Shown: one piece after another, positions 28,734-38,039 of the stretch
How the letters are laid out: each line of letters opens with the position of its first letter
Numbering within the stretch: position 1 is the first letter of the stretch
Assembly: GCF_003173355.1 (NCBI RefSeq)
Contig: NZ_QGMY01000016.1
Span: 40,858-104,857 of the forward strand
Length of the DNA: 64,000 nt
Source: Methanospirillum lacunae
Lineage (GTDB): Archaea > Halobacteriota > Methanomicrobia > Methanomicrobiales > Methanospirillaceae
Direction of reading: 5' to 3'
Notes under the pieces: generated by a model
Database searches by the model: none
What the model was told of the DNA's origin: nothing
Seen by the model: the letters and a program-made list of their open reading frames with translations, nothing else
Translations under genes and position numbers: made by a program

Positions 28734-29795
28734 ATGTTCAAATATAAAGAGAAGCGGATTCTTATTTTTCTTGCAGTTTTTTTAGTTTTCCTTTTTCCAA
28801 TTGCCCAAGCAGTAACCAATCCATATGAGGATGTGACGGCTAACCATTGGTCTTATGATCCAGCAAATAAACAGGCTTCAAATAAGGTGACCGAGGATAA
28901 GCATGATCCAGGATTTTCTCCTGATTCAGGAACTACAAGGAATGAAATGGTAATAACATTGCAAAAATTAAACGAAATTGAAAATTCCATTAAAAAAATT
29001 AGAGATTCTCAGGATAAGACTAGAACACAACTGAATATGGGAAAAGATACAATTTTATTAAAAGAGCAAGTAAAACAAGCAACTCTCGATAAATTAAATC
29101 AAAATGTAGGATATCGTTTCAGTTCAGTAACATCTTTAGGAAAACCCGAGGTATTTATCAACACTATCGATAGCCTGAATATTGTCCAATCATCAAAAGG
29201 CAATATAAATTATAAAGATGGTGTGTTAACGATACCCTCTAATTTCAATCCTAAAGATCCTGTTCAACAAACCACAATTTATCAAGCGGTTGTTCACACA
29301 ATTGAAGATAAAAAAGATCCAAGTGGTTTTAATAATCCACTATATTTATCAGGAGTTGACAGATACGACACAAACATTAAAAAATTGGATGAGGTATCAG
29401 GTGCACTCAAAGATTTTGAAAAAAGTATTGAAAAAGGTGATCTTCAAGACCGGAGTTACAACCAATGGAAGATAGTAGAAGGCAAATGGAAAAGTTACTT
29501 CCAATATAATATTGATTCAGGAGATCAAACAGACTCTAATAAAAGAGGATTGAATATCGGTACACAATATAATATTGACGATATTATTAGTTTATATCAA
29601 TCAGGAGCTGCAGGAGAGAAATATAAGATTTTTTTTAATAATTACCCTCCTACTCCAACACCTAAACTATTGACAATCGATTGGTCTGACATGCCAAAAC
29701 CATGTATTGGAGGAGATAACTGCTATTCTAACCGGGAGGATTCAATTACTGGCTCTCAACCTATTAATAGAGACGATCCGCCTCCTCATGGGTGA
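28734..29795 (+). CDS. AT-rich secreted protein of unknown function with SLH-like start
   Basis: A 353-residue protein that I do not recognise. It has a signal peptide (residues about 1-25, ending IAQA). The mature start NPYEDVTANHWSYDPA resembles the first helix of an S-layer homology motif, but only one such unit is present. Residues about 85-120 are lysine-rich and helical. The C-terminus is proline-rich with a CIGGDNC pair. The gene is noticeably richer in A and T (AAA, AAT, ATT codons) than its neighbours, and is flanked by the ribB pseudogene and the intact ribB, so it may be foreign. Confidence 0.55.
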   Translation: MFKYKEKRILIFLAVFLVFLFPIAQAVTNPYEDVTANHWSYDPANKQASNKVTEDKHDPGFSPDSGTTRNEMVITLQKLNEIENSIKKIRDSQDKTRTQLNMGKDTILLKEQVKQATLDKLNQNVGYRFSSVTSLGKPEVFINTIDSLNIVQSSKGNINYKDGVLTIPSNFNPKDPVQQTTIYQAVVHTIEDKKDPSGFNNPLYLSGVDRYDTNIKKLDEVSGALKDFEKSIEKGDLQDRSYNQWKIVEGKWKSYFQYNIDSGDQTDSNKRGLNIGTQYNIDDIISLYQSGAAGEKYKIFFNNYPPTPTPKLLTIDWSDMPKPCIGGDNCYSNREDSITGSQPINRDDPPPHG

Positions 29796-30177
29796 GGGTA
29801 AAGCAATCACTCCTTCTTTTTTTCTTGGATTAATGTCATAATCACACCATCTATGAAACCAATCAGGATGGATTATAGTTAGTAATTCCCTTTTTTACAT
29901 CAGATATCTTCATACCTAGTTTAGTATAAGCCCTTTCAATCAGGTTTTACAAAGTTTTTAACCCCTTCTAAGGCCTTCCCCTTCAACTTTGTTAAATTAA
30001 CCACGGAATTGTCGATTAGTTTCAGGAGGATACAGGCTTATAGATATGATAATCCAGTTTTATTAATTTAATAATAAAACCGCATTGAGGTTACAATCTA
30101 CATGCAATAGCCCATAAATTGGTTTTCCAATCCTGATCCTATGAAAAAAGAACAGACAATCAGGAGGATATTTAACC
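29796..30177. other. AT-rich gap, no gene seen
   Basis: These 382 bases contain short T and A runs, including a T-rich stretch right after the preceding stop (29816-29824) that may end its transcript. I see no open reading frame, tRNA or clear repeat. Confidence 0.5.
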
Positions 30178-30849
30178 TTATGTCTGACGGTTATCCCATT
30201 CTTCAAGAACCTCTGATCCCTCGACAAAGACCAGACCATGTTTCTTTGCATACTTGATCGCCTCTTCTTTTGACAGAGCAAGCCCGCTCTCATCATCAAG
30301 CATCTCACAGATACTGATCGTCGGGTTGATCCCCGCCATCTCTGCCATGGCAACAGAAAGTTCAGTCTGGCCATGCCTTTGATCAAGAAGTTTTTCTGCT
30401 GCAATCAGCACTGGCATATGACCGGGAGTTCTGAACTGATCTTTAAAGACAACAGGTTCCCCATCGAGAGTATTCTGGACAACCTTCGAGAGAGCATTTA
30501 CGGTAAGCGATCTATCCTTGTCAGTGATCCCGGTGAAGGTATTCCGGTGATTTACCCAGAGTGAGAATGAAGAATTGTTTGAGGGATCATAGGGAATGTC
30601 ACCAAGTTGTTCAACCATGGCGCAGTTTCTGAGAACATCCCTTGCAAACGGGAGTCCAAGTTTCTTCGCTGATGCAAACGGAATTGCAGTACAAATCAGA
30701 CCACCGGCATCATGACGCATCCGACAGATATCCCGGTGGGTTATTCGATCAGATCGCATGGTGAGATCTGTCTCACGCTCCCTGTTATCAAAATCATAGA
30801 GCAGTACCATCTCACCCTTCTTAAGTGCATCAAGTGCCTCACGAATCAT
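30178..30849 (-). CDS. ribB: 3,4-dihydroxy-2-butanone 4-phosphate synthase
   Basis: It converts ribulose 5-phosphate to the four-carbon precursor of riboflavin. The 223-residue archaeal form has VLLYDFDNRERETDLT near the N-terminus with the acidic metal site, RMRHDAGGLICTAI, and FRTPGHMPVLIAAE, followed by QTELSVAMAEMAG. It overlaps the ribK gene upstream by 4 bases and so is in one operon with it. A partial decayed duplicate lies at 28.1-28.6 kb. Confidence 0.95.
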   Translation of the reverse strand: MIREALDALKKGEMVLLYDFDNRERETDLTMRSDRITHRDICRMRHDAGGLICTAIPFASAKKLGLPFARDVLRNCAMVEQLGDIPYDPSNNSSFSLWVNHRNTFTGITDKDRSLTVNALSKVVQNTLDGEPVVFKDQFRTPGHMPVLIAAEKLLDQRHGQTELSVAMAEMAGINPTISICEMLDDESGLALSKEEAIKYAKKHGLVFVEGSEVLEEWDNRQT

Positions 30850-31511
30850 AATGAAACCTCAATCATAACCTCATCTCCATCCTTTAGATTCAGTTCACGT
30901 CGCAGACCCACTGGTGCTACCACTTCAACGAGTGCATCAGGATAATGCGATCTTCCTGGAACTACAATACCACAGGGAATATTACCAATCAGGCAGGGAA
31001 GACACCGGACCTGACCAAATGTCCGGCCCTCTGATTCAAAACCATCAACTACTAACCAGTCAGCGATAGTCAGTTTTTTTCTTCGCTGGATTGCAACAGG
31101 TGAAAGACGGAGATTCAATGTACCTGGATATGGTGCAAACCCCAAAATCTTCTCAAACTGGTGAACATACTGGCGGATGCTCATGTAGTATGCGCCTTCC
31201 CCAAGGCCGGACTCCACCGTTCCAGGGAACTGGTACTGCGTCTCTTTTCTTCCAAAGAGCCGGTAATAGTCGCAGTATTCCTTCCGAAGTACTGACTCGC
31301 CCTCTTCGCTGATAGTAATTTGCTGACCGTCAGCGATGATGGTCCGTTTGATGAGTTCCTGCTGCTCCAGTGACTTAAGGCGTCGTGAAGCAGTCTGTGG
31401 ACTAATTCCAAGTTCACATCCCAGACCCTGCGAGTTGAGAAAGACCGGATCATGAAGTCCGCCCCGGAGAGCAATGTGCTTCAGGCATTCAAGATCCTCA
31501 GGCCCTGTCAT
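30846..31511 (-). CDS. ribK: CTP-dependent riboflavin kinase fused to a winged-helix regulator (RbkR type)
   Basis: A 221-residue two-part protein. Residues 1-85 are a winged helix (SQGLGCELGISPQTASRRLK is the recognition part: GISPQTASRRLKSLEQQ). Residues about 95-221 are the archaeal riboflavin kinase that uses CTP to make FMN (GTVESGLGEGAYYMS, GFAPYPGTLNLRL). Proteins of this build are known to be both enzyme and repressor/activator of riboflavin genes, so ribB-ribK is probably autoregulated. A 14-base palindrome lies 44 bases upstream. Confidence 0.92.
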   Translation of the reverse strand: MTGPEDLECLKHIALRGGLHDPVFLNSQGLGCELGISPQTASRRLKSLEQQELIKRTIIADGQQITISEEGESVLRKEYCDYYRLFGRKETQYQFPGTVESGLGEGAYYMSIRQYVHQFEKILGFAPYPGTLNLRLSPVAIQRRKKLTIADWLVVDGFESEGRTFGQVRCLPCLIGNIPCGIVVPGRSHYPDALVEVVAPVGLRRELNLKDGDEVMIEVSL

Positions 31512-31554
31512 GATACCATATATGAGGAGGATATTATTAATGCGTTATCATCGG

Positions 31555-31568
31555 TGAGATCGATCTCA
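31555..31568. promoter_or_regulatory. Perfect palindrome upstream of ribK, candidate operator
   Basis: TGAGATCGATCTCA is a perfect 14-base palindrome about 44 bases upstream of the ribK start, behind an AT-rich TATA-like element (31531-31540). The position suits binding by the RbkR-type winged helix encoded by the gene itself. This is inferred. Confidence 0.45.
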
Positions 31569-31631
31569 AAAATGTGGTCACCCCCGATGACTCACATTAT
31601 ACCTCGGAATCAAAAAAGTAGAATCGGTTAT

Positions 31632-33125
31632 TTATCTGGCATATAACTCAGTCAGAGCGTGAAGTTTTTCAGGGAGAATAACAGGGATCTGTTCTTTCGA
31701 GAATCGCCACAGCCAGTTACCTGTTTTAGTTCCGGGACAGTTCATCCGTGATTCATTCCCAAGATTCAGGAGATCCTGCATTGGGATGATCACCGTGCTG
31801 CCAACACTCATCATTGCGAGCCTGATGAGTAACCAACTAACCTCTTGAGGCTCTGGGTCCCTGCCAAGATACGCAGCCAGATTTTTCTTCTCTTCTTCTG
31901 TTGCCTCGGACATAAACCATCCATAGACAGGTGGATTATCATGGGTACCGGTGTAGACCACACAGTTGCTTGAGATATTATGAGGAATATACGGGCTGTT
32001 TGGCATCCCGATTCCAAATGCAAAGAGCAGTACTTTCATACCAGGAAGGGAGAACTCACGCATTACCTCCCTTACATCAGGGGTGATGACCCCAAGATCT
32101 TCAGCAATGATTGGGAGATATGCTGACCGTTTTGCAATCGTTTTCAGCAGATCATAACCGGGGGCAGATACCCAGCTGCCTGAAATTGCAGTCTCTGAAC
32201 CTGCAGGAATCTCCCAGAAATCTATCAGACCGCGAAAGTGATCTATCCGGATGTAATCAACCATGGAAGCAAGATGCTCAATACGATCAATCCACCAGGA
32301 ATATCCGGTTTTCTTCAGCTCATCCCATTCGTAAACCGGGCTGTCCCAGATCTGTCCTGTTTCACTAAAGTAATCAGGAGGAACACCTGCAATGACTGCC
32401 GGCTTTAGATCAGTGTCAAGTTTAAAGAACTGATGATGCACCCAGACATCAGCACTATCATAATCAACATAAATTGGAATGTCACCAATCAGAAGAATCC
32501 CGGCATCTTTGCAGACTGACCGGAAGATATCCCACTGAAGAAAAAAGAGGTACTGAAGAAATTTCTCTTTCATAACCAATTCGAGATTTTCAGTAAAAGC
32601 CTGATTGAGCGCTTCAGGAATGCGAAGTTTGAGATCTGAGGGCCAGTCACCCCACAAAGCAGGTGAAAACTTCTTTCGAAGCACCTGAAAGAGGGCATAA
32701 TCATCAAGCCATTTTGCATTTTTGTGGCAGAATTTCTCAAATCCTGACTGATCATCTGATACCCTGAACCGCTCAAAAGCCCTGGTGAATACCTTGTCTT
32801 TGTATGCAATGACCTGAGAAAAATCAACCTTTTCCAAAGGAAATTCAGGTACCGGCTCAAGATCTTCCGGGCCGATAAAACCATCAGAGACCAAGACATC
32901 AGGACTTATCAGAAGAGGGTTACCGGCAAATGCGGATAATGAATGATAAGGGGAGTTATCATACTCATATTCAGTAGGATGAATCGGGAGGATCTGCCAG
33001 TACCGCTGCCCTGCATCTTTTAAAAATTGAACAAAATCATGTGCACCTGGTCCGAGATCGCCAATTCCAAACCGTGATGGCAGTGAAGTGATATGCAGAA
33101 GTACTCCGCTTCCCCTCGTTCTCAT
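31632..33125 (-). CDS. malQ: 4-alpha-glucanotransferase
   Basis: A 497-residue GH77 enzyme that transfers alpha-1,4-glucan segments in glycogen metabolism. It opens with RGSGVLLHITSLPSRFGIGD and has VHHQFFKLDTDLKPAVIAG, then YIRIDHFRGLIDFWEIP (nucleophile Asp), IAEDLGVITPDV (acid/base Glu) and YTGTHDNPPVYGW. The length is normal. It lies 51 bases downstream of a GH57 gene on the same strand, likely one unit of glucan turnover. Confidence 0.95.
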   Translation of the reverse strand: MRTRGSGVLLHITSLPSRFGIGDLGPGAHDFVQFLKDAGQRYWQILPIHPTEYEYDNSPYHSLSAFAGNPLLISPDVLVSDGFIGPEDLEPVPEFPLEKVDFSQVIAYKDKVFTRAFERFRVSDDQSGFEKFCHKNAKWLDDYALFQVLRKKFSPALWGDWPSDLKLRIPEALNQAFTENLELVMKEKFLQYLFFLQWDIFRSVCKDAGILLIGDIPIYVDYDSADVWVHHQFFKLDTDLKPAVIAGVPPDYFSETGQIWDSPVYEWDELKKTGYSWWIDRIEHLASMVDYIRIDHFRGLIDFWEIPAGSETAISGSWVSAPGYDLLKTIAKRSAYLPIIAEDLGVITPDVREVMREFSLPGMKVLLFAFGIGMPNSPYIPHNISSNCVVYTGTHDNPPVYGWFMSEATEEEKKNLAAYLGRDPEPQEVSWLLIRLAMMSVGSTVIIPMQDLLNLGNESRMNCPGTKTGNWLWRFSKEQIPVILPEKLHALTELYAR

Positions 33126-33176
33126 AGATCACTCTGATTAATATACAAGGGATTCTTTGAAATACATATTTGAAAA

Positions 33177-35702
33177 TCAGAGCGGATTTGGAGAGTGGTT
33201 TTCTTCAGATGAGGATGCGACGTCATAAACAATATCAAAATACTTGCCAAGCTCCTGAAATTCGTCAATCCACTGATGCAGCTCTTTATCATTTTCCACA
33301 TTCCTTCTTACCTGATCAATACACCGGGAATAATTGGCAAAGTAGATGTTCTGACTCTCCCTGAGATCCAGCGGGAGTGAAAGGGGCTTGAGAGCCCTTA
33401 ACAATAAGTTCAGATCGCGAATCTTTTGCACTGAATAGGGCTCAAACATTATCTTTTTTACATCACGACTGATACGACTCGTTGCTGAACTGCTCAGCAA
33501 CCGGGTGTCGGGAGTTGCTCTACTCAGAATAAGCCGGGTTACCGCTTTTTTAAGTAAGGGGATACCAATGGTTCCATTCTCAAGACATCTCCTGACTTCA
33601 GCATTGAGAATGAACTGCTCGAGAGAGGTAAGGATTGTAGGAGGGGTTATTCCTTCCCCTTTCAGCGAGGGCATGAGAGCAATATCCCCTGGAAAGAGCT
33701 CATAAAGGTGAGACTCAAGATCTCTCATAGTTGTAGCAAGAACAGATTCCTGAATCTTCCTTCTTCCATCAGGAAAGATCTTTCTGTAAGGGATCATGGC
33801 ATCGCAGTTTTTCTTCAGATTATGGATTATTCCCTGATTATCCCGCCTGCCAAAAGCATCCCAGAGATCCTGTTCCATCTGTGCAAAGTCATCCTCTGAT
33901 ACAAATTTCTTTGTGCCACCGACATAGACCATCTCACCGAGCCAGACAGAGGCAATAACAAGATGAAATTCTTCATGAGTCAGTTCAGATCTGAAGAATG
34001 CAGTACTTGTCATAAGCCCCAGATTATCGGCCCGTTCTAACCTACATTGCCCACATCTGATTTGATAAGTGTAGAGAGAAGTATCTTTGATGGAGCCACT
34101 CAACAATGCGGAAATAGCATAGAAGCAGGCGATTTGGTCTTTGTCAACCACGGCAGTCTTAACATAATTTTCATAAATATCAGCACCACTGCCATTTGAC
34201 GGAATATTGCTAACCGCACGGCTGAGTATACCGGTGTAGGCCGGTTCGTAGTCAAAACCTGTGAGTTCTTGTGTCAGTTGTATCGCTCTACAGGCGTACA
34301 TCATTACCTGAACAGTCTCAATCCCGGAGAGTTCATCGAAAAACCATCCGCAACTGGTATACATGAGAAGGGCATTATGCTGAACTTCAAGAAGTTTTAG
34401 TGCTCTTACAATCTGATCTGACGAGATTCCCGGGATCATATGCTGTGAGACAAACCTGGTAAGACGATCTTCTGACTTTTCAAGTATGAGATCAATGTAC
34501 TCATTGCGAGCTGCCCTGGGATCAGAGAGTAGTAAACCTGCTTCCTTCTTGTACATCACTGAAAGAGAATTATTCAGGTTATCCATCGCCTCTCTGAGTG
34601 GACCCCGCCATTTCTGATTCCAGAGTCTTGGATTATTGGGAGGAGTTGTATTTGCAAGCGAGATACACTCCCCGGGATCAGAGATCAGACAGGCATGATA
34701 TGTCCTGCATCCACAGTCACTTTTCCATCGTTCAACTCCGTGGTTGCAGCTCCACGATGTATTTTCGTAAATTTCAACCACATATTCGGGAGGATGATTT
34801 TCGAGATACTCCCCAAATATGGTAATTTTGGCTAGTTTTTTTTCTTCAATGATATTGAGTGCATATGCCAGAGCCATATCGGCAAACCGGTGATGATGCC
34901 CGTACGTCTCTCCATCGGTTGCAATACTGAGAAGACGTGGAGAATCATCCCTACCTGAAAATGTTGAGATCATCCGGTCTGCAAACTGTTCACCATTACT
35001 GAGCAGGGAACCAAAGGCGATCTCGCCAGCTATGGCATAATCATAAAAAAAGAGAGCAATCGATCTTCCTGACGGAAGTCTGCAGAGATAGGGTCTGCCT
35101 GCATCAAGCTTCTGTGGATCTGTCAGTTCCCATGAACTACCAGCACTTTTCCTGATACGTCTCGCCTGATATGGAGAGAGGATTGTAAAGAGGATGCCCT
35201 GTTCTGCCAGTATCTCAAGTGTCTCGGTATCAACAGCAGTTTCAGCAAGCCACATACCTTCCGGCATCCGGCTGAACCGAGAGACAAAGTCGCGGATCCC
35301 CCAAATGATCTCAGTCTCTTTGTCTCTCCGGGTAGCAAGAGGCATGATGATATGATTATAGACCTGTGCGATCGCTGAACCATGACCTGAAAACCGCTCC
35401 TGACTTTTCCGATCTGCCTGGATAATCTGATGATAGAGATCGGGATTGTGATCTTCTATCCAGGAAAGGAGAGTCGGACCAAAATTAAAACTGATACTGG
35501 CATAATTGTTGACGATATCCAGAATTTGCCTGCCAGAACCCAGGATCCGGGATGAAGCATTGGGAGTGTAACACTCTGCTGTTACCAGTTCATTCCAGTC
35601 ATGGTATGGATATGCAGAACTCTGATATTCAATCTCTTCAAGCCACGGATTCTCTCTGGGAGGCTGGTAAAAGTGTCCGTGAATACAGATATATCGGTTA
35701 AT
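33177..35702 (-). CDS. GH57/DUF3536 alpha-glucan enzyme, apparent non-ATG start
   Basis: An 841-residue protein of the GH57 group with DUF3536. The conserved N-terminus NRYICIHGHFYQPPREN is encoded at about 35650-35700, 119 codons before the first ATG in frame (35345). Upstream of it the frame is open only as far as a TAA at about 35734, and no ATG, GTG or TTG lies between. Homologues usually begin as MNRY, so the ATT at 35702-35700 stands exactly where ATG is expected. Further motifs: GYGEYGHH-like TDGETYGHHHRF, CSCNHGVERWKSDCGC shown as NHGVERWKSDCGC, and MWLAETAVDTETL. It neighbours malQ. Confidence 0.8.
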   Translation of the reverse strand: MNRYICIHGHFYQPPRENPWLEEIEYQSSAYPYHDWNELVTAECYTPNASSRILGSGRQILDIVNNYASISFNFGPTLLSWIEDHNPDLYHQIIQADRKSQERFSGHGSAIAQVYNHIIMPLATRRDKETEIIWGIRDFVSRFSRMPEGMWLAETAVDTETLEILAEQGILFTILSPYQARRIRKSAGSSWELTDPQKLDAGRPYLCRLPSGRSIALFFYDYAIAGEIAFGSLLSNGEQFADRMISTFSGRDDSPRLLSIATDGETYGHHHRFADMALAYALNIIEEKKLAKITIFGEYLENHPPEYVVEIYENTSWSCNHGVERWKSDCGCRTYHACLISDPGECISLANTTPPNNPRLWNQKWRGPLREAMDNLNNSLSVMYKKEAGLLLSDPRAARNEYIDLILEKSEDRLTRFVSQHMIPGISSDQIVRALKLLEVQHNALLMYTSCGWFFDELSGIETVQVMMYACRAIQLTQELTGFDYEPAYTGILSRAVSNIPSNGSGADIYENYVKTAVVDKDQIACFYAISALLSGSIKDTSLYTYQIRCGQCRLERADNLGLMTSTAFFRSELTHEEFHLVIASVWLGEMVYVGGTKKFVSEDDFAQMEQDLWDAFGRRDNQGIIHNLKKNCDAMIPYRKIFPDGRRKIQESVLATTMRDLESHLYELFPGDIALMPSLKGEGITPPTILTSLEQFILNAEVRRCLENGTIGIPLLKKAVTRLILSRATPDTRLLSSSATSRISRDVKKIMFEPYSVQKIRDLNLLLRALKPLSLPLDLRESQNIYFANYSRCIDQVRRNVENDKELHQWIDEFQELGKYFDIVYDVASSSEENHSPNPL

Positions 35703-35862
35703 ATGAATCGCCCCCGGTATGCGGACAGGTTATCTCATTTGGCTGTAGGTACTGATCAACCTTTGTGGAGAACCAACTTCCAGATGCAAAAAGTAGCCCG
35801 AACTTTTTTTCATCGAACCGATATTAAGGAGGTTTCATCACTCACAGGGGCGAAATGATGCT

Positions 35863-36591
35863 ATGTGTTTTAGTCGGATAATACTCATCTTTACAATTCT
35901 TATGCTGTTTTTCGGTGCTACTGTTTTTCTCGCAGTTGCAGAGCAAAGTCATGAAGATCTCACCTCACAGGCAGGAGTTTTCTCAGTTCTTGAGGAAGGT
36001 AACTACGATCGTCATGCCACCGTCGATGATATGAATAAATATGGTGATCTTGGGGTGGGTGGATTTGAAAATATGGATGGTGAGTTGATCCAGCTCAACG
36101 GAACAGTATATCAGGTTACCTCTGACGGAGTAGTACACACGCCTCCGGGAGACACTGGAATTACCTTCATGAATACAGTCTGGTTCAATCCAGAACAGAC
36201 ACATGAGTTTTCACAATCTGAAAATATCACAGAGCTCGAAGAAGAATTGAACCAGTCATTCCCATCAAAGGACTGTATATATGCGATCAGGGTGGACGGA
36301 TTTTTCCCTGAAATGAAGGTCAGAAGTGTTCCGATTCAGCAAAAACCATATCCGCCTCTCTCTTCTGTTATTGCCAACCAGAGTGTCTTTAATCTCACAA
36401 ACACTACCGGCACAATATCAGGATTCTGGTTCCCGGCATACATGCAGGGCGTAAACTACGCAGGATTCCACCTGCATTATATTTCTGCTGACAAAACTGT
36501 AGGTGGACACGTTCTCGGATGCACTATTGAAAATGGCACTGCACTTATAGACCCAATCTATTCCATCAAAGTTGTAAATGAAAAATTGTAA
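35863..36591 (+). CDS. budA: Secreted alpha-acetolactate decarboxylase
   Basis: It should convert 2-acetolactate to acetoin. The 242-residue protein starts with a signal peptide (IILIFTILMLFFGATVFLA). The family motifs follow: GNYDRHATVDDM, KYGDLGVGGFENMDGEL and the metal-binding GFHLHYISADKTVGGHVLG, whose three histidines keep the known HxH-x10-H spacing. The substrate arises inside the cell during branched-chain amino-acid synthesis, so export of the enzyme is unexpected. It converges on hsp20 with 10 bases between stops. Confidence 0.88.
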   Translation: MCFSRIILIFTILMLFFGATVFLAVAEQSHEDLTSQAGVFSVLEEGNYDRHATVDDMNKYGDLGVGGFENMDGELIQLNGTVYQVTSDGVVHTPPGDTGITFMNTVWFNPEQTHEFSQSENITELEEELNQSFPSKDCIYAIRVDGFFPEMKVRSVPIQQKPYPPLSSVIANQSVFNLTNTTGTISGFWFPAYMQGVNYAGFHLHYISADKTVGGHVLGCTIENGTALIDPIYSIKVVNEKL

Positions 36592-36601
36592 AGTGGATCC
36601 T

Positions 36602-37078
36602 TCATGAGATTGGAATATCTCCTGATATTTCACGGGGTGATTTTTTGAAATGAACCTCAAGGACTCCATTCTCAAAAGTTGCTTTGGCATTATCCTCTGA
36701 TACTTCTGCAGGGAGTGGGACACTCCTGCTCACTGTCCCGAAAAACCGTTCTCTAATAAAAAAATCCTTTTCCTCTTCCTCTTTCTCTTCCTTTCTCTCA
36801 CATGTAATCTGAAGCAGATTCGGCCTTATGAGGCGGACCTTAACCATGTCTTTTTGGCACCCGGGGATATCAGCACGGGCAACAACTTCTTCACTTTCAT
36901 CCCTTACGTCAATAGAAAAACCTCCAGTTGACAATGTGGGCATTTCACGGATTCTCTGGCTGTAAGAAGGAAAAGATGGAACCAGGCTGTGAAAACGACT
37001 TTCCATATCTGCGAAGAGAGAATCCATCTCGGTACGAAATGCTTCAAATGGGTCACGTTCACGTTTTATGATTGCCAT
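36602..37078 (-). CDS. hsp20: Small heat shock protein (Hsp20/alpha-crystallin)
   Basis: A 158-residue ATP-independent holdase. The ATG at 37078 is preceded by GGAGG at 37086-37090, so I prefer it to the earlier in-frame start at 37150. The N-terminal arm has DPFEAFRTEMDSLFADM. The alpha-crystallin domain shows DIPGCQKDMVKVRLI and ends in ATFENGVLEVHFKKS. An acidic run (KEEKEEEEKD) is inserted in the beta5-6 loop. The IxI motif is at the C-terminus (ISGDIPIS). Confidence 0.93.
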   Translation of the reverse strand: MAIIKRERDPFEAFRTEMDSLFADMESRFHSLVPSFPSYSQRIREMPTLSTGGFSIDVRDESEEVVARADIPGCQKDMVKVRLIRPNLLQITCERKEEKEEEEKDFFIRERFFGTVSRSVPLPAEVSEDNAKATFENGVLEVHFKKSPREISGDIPIS

Positions 37079-37328
37079 AGGGCTACCTCCTGCTCGTCGA
37101 GGAGACGATAAAAATTTTCTATCGCAACACAGCACGATAAATTTTTGCATGGCAATGGTCAGATGGAACGTTTGATGAAACTCAAATCGTGGAAAGCTAA
37201 TCTAAAAAATTTATACGAAGAAATACTTCCCAAAGACTAATAACCAGAAACCTGAAATACCAAAGTTCGATCTTTGTCGATTTGTATTTCGTTAATTATT
37301 TAACTTCACCCTCCCTCACTGTACAGGC

Positions 37329-38039
37329 ATGGAACCGGGACTGCGCCATCGGCTTGCAGAAAAGATGGCGGGGGAGATAACCCTCTCTGATTCTCCGGGG
37401 AAGACCCTGAAGAAATGGCGAATGAGTTTTGACATATCTCAGGGACACCTGTCCGAGTTTCTCGGTGTCTCGCCTTCAGTCATCAGTGACTATGAAAGCG
37501 GGAGGAGGAAAAGCCCGGGTACTGCGATTATCGGACGAATCGTGGATAGCATTCTTGCCATAGATGAAGGAAGAGGAGGCAGATATATTCAGAAATTTGC
37601 CTCTCTCCTCTTTGCTGAGATGGGTGAAGGTGTCATCTATGATCTTCATGATTACTCAAACCAGATTACCCTTGATACCTTCTGCAGGGTAATCGGAGGA
37701 GAGCTCCTCACAGGACCCACAGATTTGACGATCTATGGGTACACGATAATCGACAGTATCAAGGCTATAATGAACCTTTCATCAAACGAGTTCAACCGGA
37801 TCTACGGGTGGAGCACCGAACGTGCGCTTATCTTCACTGGAGTTTCCAACGGAAAGTCACCGATGGTGGCGATCCGGGTTACCCCCTTTAAACCCCGGTG
37901 CGTAGTCCTCCATGGTATCTCACCAGGGGAGGTTCATCCGATTGTGCCAAAAATGGCAGAAAAGGATCATATCACCCTGATGTGTACCGAGAAGGATATT
38001 GAAGAGATCGTGGAGAATCTGAGGGACGAAAAATGGTAG
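37329..38039 (+). CDS. XRE-type regulator leading the HMG-CoA synthase operon
   Basis: A 236-residue DNA-binding protein. A Cro/CI helix-turn-helix lies at about residues 25-75 ([20 protein letters not shown], then [18 protein letters not shown]). The remaining 150 residues form a conserved sensor-like domain that I cannot name ([17 protein letters not shown]). Homologues are found in archaea just ahead of the HMG-CoA synthase gene, as here, where the reading frames overlap by 7 bases. I infer that it controls mevalonate or isoprenoid lipid synthesis. Confidence 0.78.
   Translation: MEPGLRHRLAEKMAGEITLSDSPGKTLKKWRMSFDISQGHLSEFLGVSPSVISDYESGRRKSPGTAIIGRIVDSILAIDEGRGGRYIQKFASLLFAEMGEGVIYDLHDYSNQITLDTFCRVIGGELLTGPTDLTIYGYTIIDSIKAIMNLSSNEFNRIYGWSTERALIFTGVSNGKSPMVAIRVTPFKPRCVVLHGISPGEVHPIVPKMAEKDHITLMCTEKDIEEIVENLRDEKW

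Noticed and set aside
28079..30849. The ribB direct repeats as ends of an intact transposon
   Set aside because: No transposase, no terminal inverted repeats and no target duplication could be found; only a past event is inferred.
37078..37150. Longer N-terminus of Hsp20 from ATG 37150
   Set aside because: The extra 24 residues are Cys/Arg-rich and unlike the family, while ATG 37078 has a strong GGAGG before it.
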